DNA of 64,000 bases, from contig NZ_CAMZOF010000002.1 of assembly GCF_947331435.1 (NCBI RefSeq), positions 620,001 through 684,000 of the forward strand, written 5' to 3'. Below, piece after piece: positions 44,941-52,281 of the stretch. Numbering within the stretch: the first letter of the stretch is position 1; every line of letters begins with the position of its first letter. The stretch comes from Pelagibius sp. Alg239-R121 (GTDB lineage Bacteria > Pseudomonadota > Alphaproteobacteria > Kiloniellales > Kiloniellaceae). A program made the translations under genes and the position numbers. The notes beneath the pieces were generated by a model that saw only the letters and a program-made list of their open reading frames with translations, ran no database searches and was not told the origin of the DNA.

Positions 44941-46673
44941 GGCGTGCCTCCCCGGATCAGAAACATCTCGACGCGCCGGTTCATCGCCCGGGTGATGGCA
45001 TCCTCTTCCGTCACGGTCGGGCGGCTTTCACCGAAGTGCGGCGGCCGATTGGCATCGACCATCCTATTCCAAGGCACGCCCTCTTGATGGGCCATTCGAT
45101 AGAACGCAACAGAGCGGCGCCGGGACATATCCATGTTCGCGGCGTCACTGCCCGGTCCCGAGGAATGACCGACAAACCGGACTTTCAGTTGGGGGTCACT
45201 GTCCAAGCGATCGGTCTTGACGCTTTGAAAAGCCGTCTCATGTTCCGTTTTCGGTTGCGCCTCGCCAAAACCAAGGTTCAGAAAGCGGAAATGCTCGCCG
45301 GGCACCACTGTCTGAAACAGGCCACTGCCGCTGCGAGAAGCTTTACGTTCTTCGTTTTGGTTCGAACCCTCGCGAATTCCGGTGTCGTCCTCGAAGGCAG
45401 AGCGCGCTTCGGCACTCCGGGTTTCCAGGCGCCAGACTTCGCCCAGGAAAAACGCCCTCGCGACACCATCCTCGGAGACGTTTGCGCCGATCTGGTCCTG
45501 CACCGTATCGACTCGCGCCTGATAGTTATTACGCCCCGTAAGCTCCGTGGAAGTCATGACCTTGCGGGCCAGCCACTCGGTCAAACCTTCGTTGTAGTGA
45601 CGGATATCGCGGGAAGCATCGACCCAAGCCTTGTAGCGTGTATGCCGGTAGAGATGCACAATCTCGTGGATGAGAGTCGTCTGACGAGGTCCCGCCTGAA
45701 CACGCGGATGCACGAAAATTTCCCGGTTTGCTGCTTCACCCCGCGCAAAGGCAGATTGTCGCGCCGCCAGGGTCACAATTTTCGGGCCGACATCGGTGTC
45801 GTTGATCAACTTAGTGATCATCGCCCGGTAATTAACGTTTGTAGGGTCAATGTCGAAATCCTCGGAATCCGACATCTTCTCGAGAACGTTGTCCATCCAC
45901 TGGTTCAAAAAGTCCGCATCGCTCGACACGACAGACGGCTTCATCAACGACACCCGGTTCTCGATTTCAGTGTCGCTGAGCGGCGAAGAGATCTGTGGGA
46001 AGTGCGCGGTCACTCGCTTGTGCATCGCGACCGCATCACTATCGAGATTGGCATTGGTCGTGTTGGTCGATGCAGGGCGATTGAAGTTTCGCGCATCCAG
46101 GAAGTTGAACGCCTGCGTGAAGAGATGATCGGCGGTGCCACCGCTTCCCAGCGCCCCGTCGACCCAAGGTTTACGCTGCGTACTGCCACCCGGTGAAGCC
46201 GGCGCGCGGGGCGGACCATCAACCCGGACTCCCTGATGAACATCACCCAGACGTCCCGGGCTGACGAGATCTCGGCTCAGGCGCAGCCCGTGACCACCGG
46301 TAATCGGTCCGCCGCCTGATACAACAGATTGCGCTTCCCGCTCGGCCGGATCGCCAGCGCGGCTGACAGGAACCCTCCCGGTCGGTTCAGCCATACCCTG
46401 TTGAAGTGCGTGGACAGCCTCATGGGCGAGCGTATCAGGCACCGCCATCCTTGACAGTGCGACGTCGCGTCCAACAGCAAACCCGCGGGCGCCCAGCGCC
46501 GAAGACGCCCGATCGACCGCAGGTCCCTCATGAATCCGGAGAGAAGAAAGATCACCACCCAGACGGGCTTCCAGCCCGGCACGTTCTGCCCCCAGTCCCC
46601 GCGCAGGTGTCGCGAGCGCCGCAGACACCGGAACGCTCAGCACGTCGTTTGTCTGTTTGGCCCGTGCTCTCAT
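44937..46673 (-). CDS. DUF4157 protein with gluzincin-like site and OmpA-like C-terminus (candidate payload C)
   Basis: The 578-residue protein starts MRARAKQTNDVLSVPVSAAL at 46673; the reading frame extends to 46988, but those 105 codons overlap two other genes and the ATG at 46673 overlaps a stop as ATGA. A short DUF4157-like domain has HEAVH at 84-88. A second motif, HEIVH at 336-340 with a downstream NEGLTEW (Glu362/Glu366), looks gluzincin-like. The last 90 residues resemble an OmpA-type peptidoglycan-binding domain (KVRFVGHSSGPGSDAANMDM, SRRRSVAFYRMA, MNRRVEMFL). It lacks the N-terminal cysteine module of A and B. A cell-wall-directed cargo or an anchoring factor are both possible. Confidence 0.78.
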   Translation of the reverse strand: MRARAKQTNDVLSVPVSAALATPARGLGAERAGLEARLGGDLSSLRIHEGPAVDRASSALGARGFAVGRDVALSRMAVPDTLAHEAVHALQQGMAEPTGRVPVSRAGDPAEREAQSVVSGGGPITGGHGLRLSRDLVSPGRLGDVHQGVRVDGPPRAPASPGGSTQRKPWVDGALGSGGTADHLFTQAFNFLDARNFNRPASTNTTNANLDSDAVAMHKRVTAHFPQISSPLSDTEIENRVSLMKPSVVSSDADFLNQWMDNVLEKMSDSEDFDIDPTNVNYRAMITKLINDTDVGPKIVTLAARQSAFARGEAANREIFVHPRVQAGPRQTTLIHEIVHLYRHTRYKAWVDASRDIRHYNEGLTEWLARKVMTSTELTGRNNYQARVDTVQDQIGANVSEDGVARAFFLGEVWRLETRSAEARSAFEDDTGIREGSNQNEERKASRSGSGLFQTVVPGEHFRFLNLGFGEAQPKTEHETAFQSVKTDRLDSDPQLKVRFVGHSSGPGSDAANMDMSRRRSVAFYRMAHQEGVPWNRMVDANRPPHFGESRPTVTEEDAITRAMNRRVEMFLIRGGTP

Positions 46674-46921
46674 CCCTTCAGCACTCCCAATGCCGCCCGG
46701 GCAACCGCTTGCCCCACACCGGCTTCCGAGCCACGGCCCTTCACCTGACCGCCATCGAGAGACCGGATTCTGGCGTTCAACGGATTCTGCAAACCTGCCG
46801 GCTGCTGATGGATCAACGCAGTCAGCTCCGCCTCGATGGCTGCCGACAGTTCGCGTCGGGAGAAGCGCCCACTGGGAACCGTGACCGAGTCGATCTTCAG
46901 AGTGATCCGGCGCCGGCTCAT
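46670..46921 (-). CDS. small uncharacterised tail-cluster protein
   Basis: The 83-residue protein begins MSRRRITLKIDSVTVPSGRF and has a basic N-terminus, a helix (ELSAAIEAELTALIHQQ) and a Gly/Ala-rich C-terminus ending in AVARAALGVLKG. It overlaps the AAA ATPase gene and payload C by four bases each, so it is very likely translated. Position beside the ATPase and payload genes suggests a cargo adaptor or chaperone, but nothing in the sequence proves that. Confidence 0.7.
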   Translation of the reverse strand: MSRRRITLKIDSVTVPSGRFSRRELSAAIEAELTALIHQQPAGLQNPLNARIRSLDGGQVKGRGSEAGVGQAVARAALGVLKG

Positions 46922-48852
46922 GTGATCCCTCCGATCTCCGCTGCCGAGAAGGGTTTTTCCAGCTTGGCATATTCGCGCCGGGCCGCATTCAAAACATGCT
47001 GCGGCATCACCGGCGTGTTCGCGCCCGCTGCCAGAAAGCTTGCATTGAGGGCGACTGAGCGAATCGAGCCGCCCGAGAGATTCATACGCGACAGTTTTTG
47101 TGGATCGAGGCCTTCGACTGGTGTGGCCTGTGGGAAAATCCGCGCCCAGATTTCGGCGCGCGCCGTGGCGTCGGGGAACGGGAACTGAATAACGTAACGC
47201 AGGCGGCGTAGAAACGCGCTGTCGAGTGCGGATTTTTGGTTCGTGGTAAGGACAGCCAGGCCACGATAAGCCTCCATCCGTTGCAACAGGTAGCTGACCT
47301 CAACGTTGGCGTAACGGTCGTGACTGTCCTTGACCTCGCTACGTTTGCCGAACAGCGCATCGGCTTCATCGAACAAGAGAATTGCCCCGCCATCCTCGGC
47401 GGCGGTGAAGATCCGCGAGAGGTTCTTTTCGGTTTCACCGATGTATTTACTGACGACCTGGCTGAGGTCGATGCGATAAAGATCGAGCCCCAGACGGTTG
47501 GCAAGAACTTCCGCCGCGAAGGTTTTTCCGGTTCCGGACGGGCCCGAGAAAAGTGCCGCCGCGCCTAAGCCGCGCGGGCTTTTTTGCTTCCAGCCCCAGG
47601 CTTCGCTGATCCGCCAGGATTCCTGCACGTGCATTGCGAGATCGCCCAACAATGCCATCTGTTGTTCGGGTAGAACGAGGTCGTCCCAATCGGCCTGACT
47701 TTCGATCCTCTCGGCCAGGCCGTCCAGCTGGCGCCGCCCCTGTTCGCGAGCGGCCTGCCACAAGCGGCCGAAAACCTTATCGGGGTCAACCGCTGTTCCG
47801 TTGAGTGAAGCCTCAACTGCCGCGAACACACCCGCCCGATCGAGAGAGAACTGTTCGGCGAGACGGTCTAGACCAGTGCCCAGCGCTTCAGCTTGCGGGC
47901 CAACGGTTTCATGCCATATCGCCCGCCTTTCACTGACCGTTGCCTCGGGAATATCGATCCTCAGCCTGGGGCCGCGTTCCGGAACGGCAGGGTCTATCGC
48001 AGCAATCGCAGTCGGTCCCGCCAGCATGTCCGCCAAGCGTCCAGCCTGGCCTCCCTCGGTTTCATAACTCTCGATCAGGATCGCGCCGTCCGAAAGTGCC
48101 ATTTCCCGATCCAGGTAAACCGCCAGTGCGTGGCGTTGAGTCCAATCGGTGGGAATGTCGCTTTCACTAATCCGAAAAAGACTGAGGCGCAGCGCGTCAG
48201 TGGCAGCTGCCAGGGTGGCGCGGGCAATAAGCTTGTCACGGCCTGCAAGCAATAGAACCGGCATCGCGGTCGGCACGGACCAGGCGGCAAGGACCCTATG
48301 GGCAGACGCGTTTTGATCAACCGGGTTCAAGACGGCGCCCGACGACCGTACCCGCGTTACGATGCCCTCGAGCCGCGTATCCAGGTAGTTCAGCCCCATC
48401 AAGAAATTCAACAGGCGCTCATCGACTTCTATCTTGCGCCGCAGGAAGGGGCCCGAACCGGAAAGATCCAGCAAGCGACATCGTCTTAATGGCGCCGCCG
48501 GGCACAGGGCATCCCAGCCTGTATCACCGAAAAGAGCCTGCGCAAGTGCGACGTCGGGTTGGGGTGATCCGGCCGCGCTCTTGATCTCGTCAGACAGCTG
48601 TGCGTCAAGCTCAGCCCCTGCCGACAGGCACAAGATGCCGCGCTCAGTGGGCGTCAGACGGAAGAGATCGTCGAGCGCATCCAACGCGGACCCACTGCGC
48701 CGTACGGACGGCGATTCCAGAGGCGTCTCACCAGCGCGGAATGCCGACAGGCGCGCACGCAGTTCCGCGCAGTCCTGTGCCAAAGCCGCGCGCATCTCAC
48801 CGACCAAGTTACGCGGCACATCAGATTCGGCGTGGATGGATTCCGCGCTCAT
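46918..48852 (-). CDS. AAA+ ATPase of the contractile tail cluster (Afp15/Pvc15-like)
   Basis: The 644-residue protein has a divergent N-terminal half (1-400, including a degenerate ATPase-like part) and a C-terminal AAA module. Walker A GPSGTGKT is at 437-444, the SKYIGETEKNL pore-region motif follows, Walker B LLFDEAD is at 492-498 and RRLRYVIQF provides the arginine-finger region. Each eCIS cluster encodes one such ATPase; it is thought to load cargo or remodel the particle. It overlaps the DUF4255 gene upstream by four bases. Confidence 0.92.
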   Translation of the reverse strand: MSAESIHAESDVPRNLVGEMRAALAQDCAELRARLSAFRAGETPLESPSVRRSGSALDALDDLFRLTPTERGILCLSAGAELDAQLSDEIKSAAGSPQPDVALAQALFGDTGWDALCPAAPLRRCRLLDLSGSGPFLRRKIEVDERLLNFLMGLNYLDTRLEGIVTRVRSSGAVLNPVDQNASAHRVLAAWSVPTAMPVLLLAGRDKLIARATLAAATDALRLSLFRISESDIPTDWTQRHALAVYLDREMALSDGAILIESYETEGGQAGRLADMLAGPTAIAAIDPAVPERGPRLRIDIPEATVSERRAIWHETVGPQAEALGTGLDRLAEQFSLDRAGVFAAVEASLNGTAVDPDKVFGRLWQAAREQGRRQLDGLAERIESQADWDDLVLPEQQMALLGDLAMHVQESWRISEAWGWKQKSPRGLGAAALFSGPSGTGKTFAAEVLANRLGLDLYRIDLSQVVSKYIGETEKNLSRIFTAAEDGGAILLFDEADALFGKRSEVKDSHDRYANVEVSYLLQRMEAYRGLAVLTTNQKSALDSAFLRRLRYVIQFPFPDATARAEIWARIFPQATPVEGLDPQKLSRMNLSGGSIRSVALNASFLAAGANTPVMPQHVLNAARREYAKLEKPFSAAEIGGIT

Positions 48853-50183
48853 GGGATCGTCACCGTTTCAAGCACCGGGGGTTCGGCTTGGCGGTCGATG
48901 ACCGGACTGTCGATGCCGTCCACCCGCAGACGAACGGGGAGTGCAGCGCCCGAGTTCAAACCTGCGAACACGGCCTGGACCTGATCGACCGCCGCAACAG
49001 GAGAAGCAATCTGCGCCGTATGCTGACCAACAAGGATCTCCACCGTTTGGCCCGGTCGGATCGGCGGCTCCGAGGTCATGGTGATGGCAACACCGCCCGC
49101 ATCGGGCGCGGCTGACGGCGTTGTGGCCGGGGCAAGCGCCAGGGGCAAAGCGTTGGAGAAGACTTCCCGTCCATCGCCGTCGAGCACCCGGACATCGATT
49201 GAATAGGACCCGATACGCCAGGCTCCCGGGTCGTTTCCCGAGCCTGCAAGCGGGTGTGCCGCTGCCAAGGCGGGGCCACTGGGCAGGTCGATCAGCAACC
49301 GGTTGGGGGCTGCGGGTGCCAGCGGGACCAGCTCCAGAACCAGTCCGGTTCCCGGTTCGGAAAAGCGCACGGTCGCGTCCCCGCCATCAAGGGCAAACCC
49401 GGTGACTGCAACCCGTCCTCCCAGCCGCATGACCGGCTGCTCATCGAGAGGTTCGACGGTCAACAAGGTGGGGACCGACGACATCAGATCAGGCCGGACA
49501 GTCACGCCCGGATCGCGCCCCGTTGCTGGATCGACCAATCCGCCGCGGCTGAGAACCGGCAGGCTCGGACGGGTCGGCTGATCGCGCTCGATCAAGACCA
49601 AAGAGACGTCATAGGCCACGGTGGTGCGGTAATTCGCCTGAAGCGCCGTCCACATCTTGGACATGTCATCCATCGAGAGGGTGCGTGGCGTGATTTTTAG
49701 GAGTTCGATCTGATCGGCGATCTCTGCAGCCTGGATGACACCCAGATCGTTGGGCAGAATATCGCCAGGCACTGCGCCCATCAATGCAGTCCGGATGCGC
49801 TCCCGCGGCAGGATCGCCGTTTCATGAAACAGCTGCATGGCATAACCGAGAAGAATCTCTGCATGGAGTTCTTCTCCCGAGACTGCCGTCAGCATGTAAT
49901 GCAGATCAAGCGCCAGTCTGGGTCGGCAGACGATCCGGCCTTCGCTGCTGCGCGTGGGCAGGTCGGTGTTGCGAAGCGCGGCGTTCGGCGTGATCCGATG
50001 CAGAAAGACATTGAGCTGCGTGGCCTGACTATCTCCGTTATCGGCGACCACGCGATCCGGCGGAAGGGCAGTGACCGAAAAATCCGCCCCGAGAGCCTGG
50101 CTGACATCGCCATCGATCATCGCATCGTTCAGAAGATCCTTCAGAAGCTGAGTCACAGCGGCAATGGCCAGGACGTTGCTCAT
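48849..50183 (-). CDS. DUF4255 / Pvc16-like tail terminator protein
   Basis: The 444-residue protein starts MSNVLAIAAVTQLLKDLLND and shows the DUF4255 (Pvc16 N-terminal) pattern: LNVFLHRITPNAALRNTDLP, LALDLHYMLTAVSGEELHAE, ILLGYAMQLFHE. The C-terminal half (about 210-430) looks like an Ig/IPT-type beta-sandwich (DLMSSVPTLLTVEPLDEQ, VAVTGFALDGGDATVRF), larger than the minimal Pvc16. In eCIS particles this protein caps the tube and sheath. Operon neighbours overlap by four bases on both sides. Confidence 0.88.
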   Translation of the reverse strand: MSNVLAIAAVTQLLKDLLNDAMIDGDVSQALGADFSVTALPPDRVVADNGDSQATQLNVFLHRITPNAALRNTDLPTRSSEGRIVCRPRLALDLHYMLTAVSGEELHAEILLGYAMQLFHETAILPRERIRTALMGAVPGDILPNDLGVIQAAEIADQIELLKITPRTLSMDDMSKMWTALQANYRTTVAYDVSLVLIERDQPTRPSLPVLSRGGLVDPATGRDPGVTVRPDLMSSVPTLLTVEPLDEQPVMRLGGRVAVTGFALDGGDATVRFSEPGTGLVLELVPLAPAAPNRLLIDLPSGPALAAAHPLAGSGNDPGAWRIGSYSIDVRVLDGDGREVFSNALPLALAPATTPSAAPDAGGVAITMTSEPPIRPGQTVEILVGQHTAQIASPVAAVDQVQAVFAGLNSGAALPVRLRVDGIDSPVIDRQAEPPVLETVTIP

Positions 50184-50947
50184 CCGCTCCCCCTGCCGCT
50201 CTTAAGGTAATCTGCAAGCGATGTCATCTGGGGCTGACGAAGCTGTGGCCGCTTAGGTTGTTTTTGTGCGACCGGTTCGGCACGAACGTCAATGCGGCCG
50301 ATTTCGATGACGATGTCTGGTGTCGCTGGCGCGCTGGGATCTTCCCGATGCAACGATCTGCTGGAGACACGCTGACGGGCGGAATCCGGCTCGTAGCGGC
50401 CGGAATCTTCGCCCTCCGGCGGAGAATAGTGATGTTGGGGAAGGAGAGGTTCCGGCGGGCGAGCGGGCTGTGTTGCTCGGGGTGCCGGCAACGCAATATC
50501 CACGGTGGATGATGGCAAATCAGCAACAGCCTCGTTGGGCAACGTCGCCGCAATGGGCGCAGGAGGCACGGCTTGCTCTCTGACTGGCATATCATCCGTC
50601 TTCCGATGGTCCCGATGGCTCTGCAGAGGATCGGACTGCCTGGGCAAAGGGCTTGCCGGTAAAAGCGGTGATGGACGGTTCTCGAGGCTGGGCGCCTGCG
50701 CGCGACGCAACGTTCTTTTGTCGAGCTCTGCAGGATCTGTTGCCAGCGGAGATCTTGAGTCTGGCACGGGTTCACTCGGCTTGGGCGGCACTACAGGTGG
50801 TTCAGCCGGAATACTTTCATTTACTGTTTCCGGCGCACTGCCCCACTCGGTGGATGGCACCTCGAAACGCGATGCCACACGGGGGCTTAACCCTGGACCG
50901 GCGGTTCCATTGGCGCGCGCGACCAGACGTGACAGAACACCGCTCAT
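50180..50947 (-). CDS. proline-rich uncharacterised tail-cluster protein
   Basis: The 255-residue protein has a long low-complexity middle (about 25-210) rich in Pro, Ala, Ser, Arg and Glu, certainly disordered. The C-terminus is ordered-looking: DIVIEIGRIDVRAEP, then a basic stretch and TSLADYLKSGRG. I have no family name; the IEIGRIDVRA...L..YL pattern recurs in proteins placed beside DUF4255 genes as I remember them, but this is weak. The N-terminus MSGVLSRLVARANGTAGPGL may bind a partner. It overlaps the neighbours by four bases. A flexible tether or cargo adaptor is a guess. Confidence 0.65.
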   Translation of the reverse strand: MSGVLSRLVARANGTAGPGLSPRVASRFEVPSTEWGSAPETVNESIPAEPPVVPPKPSEPVPDSRSPLATDPAELDKRTLRRAQAPSLENRPSPLLPASPLPRQSDPLQSHRDHRKTDDMPVREQAVPPAPIAATLPNEAVADLPSSTVDIALPAPRATQPARPPEPLLPQHHYSPPEGEDSGRYEPDSARQRVSSRSLHREDPSAPATPDIVIEIGRIDVRAEPVAQKQPKRPQLRQPQMTSLADYLKSGRGSG

Positions 50948-51639
50948 CCGCTTCTCGCCAAGTTTAGATAAGCGGATCTTCGGACTCCGCTCATCGCCAG
51001 TATTTCAGACTCCGCCCAGCCGAAAGCCGCTGCAATTTCGCCAACCTCACCCAGAAGCCGCAGGGCCGCTGCTTCGATTTCCCGCCAGATATGGGCGCCC
51101 ACGTCCAGTTGGTCGGTCCATTGCGTCTCGCAGTCCGCACAGCTCAATGTGATGTTAAGCTCGCCTGCCGCCTCCCGCTCTTCGATCAGGTCATCGATCT
51201 GTTTGAGCACCTGAGGTGCCAACTCAACCGCTTCGCCTGCAAGCTGATGCCGGATGAAGGCCGTAACATCGGTTTCAGGCAGATAAGCCGCGGCAGCCAG
51301 GTCCCGACTGTTGAGCGGCCGCAATTCGATCTGCACCCCCTCGACATCGAAGACTTCTCGCTTGGGGGCCGCAAGTGATTCCGCTAAAGCCTGAACATCT
51401 AGTTCAATCTCCATCTGAGATCCACAGTCCGGGCATTTCGCAACCGAGTTAAGCGTTGCGCCAAACGTCGCGTGACGCAGATACAGAAGTTGCCGGTCGC
51501 GTTCAGCTAACGGAAGCGCGGCGAGATCCGCCTCCCCAGCTGCAGCCCAAAGAACAGCGATCGCACGGTCGAGCGGACCGCGGCCAGCACCGGTTTCCCA
51601 GGCTGCGATTATCCCTGATGCTGTCAATGCGGCTGTCAT
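50944..51639 (-). CDS. T4 gp26-like baseplate-associated protein with two CxxC pairs
   Basis: The 231-residue protein resembles the T4-like baseplate protein family found beside tube genes. It starts with an all-helical segment (PLDRAIAVLWAAAGEADLAA), then CPDC at 69-72 and CADC at 167-170. The two pairs are far apart in sequence but each sits in an equivalent context (SVAKCPDCGSQMEIELDV and LSCADCETQWTDQLDVGA), so they may jointly bind one zinc ion. It follows the tube gene after 104 bp. Likely a structural or chaperone component for tube assembly. Confidence 0.7.
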   Translation of the reverse strand: MTAALTASGIIAAWETGAGRGPLDRAIAVLWAAAGEADLAALPLAERDRQLLYLRHATFGATLNSVAKCPDCGSQMEIELDVQALAESLAAPKREVFDVEGVQIELRPLNSRDLAAAAYLPETDVTAFIRHQLAGEAVELAPQVLKQIDDLIEEREAAGELNITLSCADCETQWTDQLDVGAHIWREIEAAALRLLGEVGEIAAAFGWAESEILAMSGVRRSAYLNLARSG

Positions 51640-51743
51640 GTTACTCCAGCGGCTAGAATCTGATCATTAGAGGGCAATTCGGTTTCTGACGGGTCCGGTC
51701 AATAACGATCGCACTCTAGGGGTTCCAAAGCGGATTCTGCCTG

Positions 51744-52262
51744 TTACGCATCTAGCGACGGCTCGCTGGGCTCCGTCACTTCGACGTCGCGGATCCAACC
51801 TTCATTTTCGAGTTTGATGGTCTGGATCGCGACGGCGTTGGCGTTGGCGTCAAGTTCCGGCAAAGCCTGATACTCAGAGACCCAGCAACGGAAGATCTTG
51901 TATGCGATCGCCAGCTGGCCGGCCTCGTTGTACATCTCGAGCGTAATGTCTTTGCGGAAATCCGCGAGCGAGACCTCGGCGCCAAGTCCAGCCTCGACAT
52001 TCCAGACCTTCTTCGCCCAGTTCTCGAACTCCGGATCATGAGTCACACCGCGTTCCAGTGTGATTGCCTCGAACTTGGTACGCCCGGGTGACTTTCGGCT
52101 GGTGGAGCCGTCTCCACCAACGCGATGCTCCACGACCTCGGTACTCAGTTTCAGGGCACCTACCTTGCAAACCCCGGCGACGTAGCGATTGTCCCAGCGA
52201 ACCCGAAATTTGAAGTTCTTGTAGGGATCAAAGCGCTGTGGATTGACGCTGAATTCAACCAT
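51744..52262 (-). CDS. inner tail tube protein (gp19/Hcp-like)
   Basis: The 172-residue protein has the tube-family pattern: FDPYKNFKFRVRWDNRYVAG, GALKLSTEVVEHRVGGDGST, KFEAITLERGVTHDPEFENW, KIFRCWVSEYQALPELD. These are hallmarks of the Afp1/Pvc1 tube of contractile systems. It polymerises into the inner tube that crosses the target envelope. It follows the sheath gene by 19 bp. Only one tube gene is seen here; Afp and PVC clusters have several. Confidence 0.93.
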   Translation of the reverse strand: MVEFSVNPQRFDPYKNFKFRVRWDNRYVAGVCKVGALKLSTEVVEHRVGGDGSTSRKSPGRTKFEAITLERGVTHDPEFENWAKKVWNVEAGLGAEVSLADFRKDITLEMYNEAGQLAIAYKIFRCWVSEYQALPELDANANAVAIQTIKLENEGWIRDVEVTEPSEPSLDA

Positions 52263-52281
52263 GTCTGTTACTCCTTAGCGC

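Noticed and set aside
44793-46196. 467-codon plus-strand frame opposite the payload genes
   Set aside because: Antisense to payload C and the start of payload B, with no start signal and no family resemblance.
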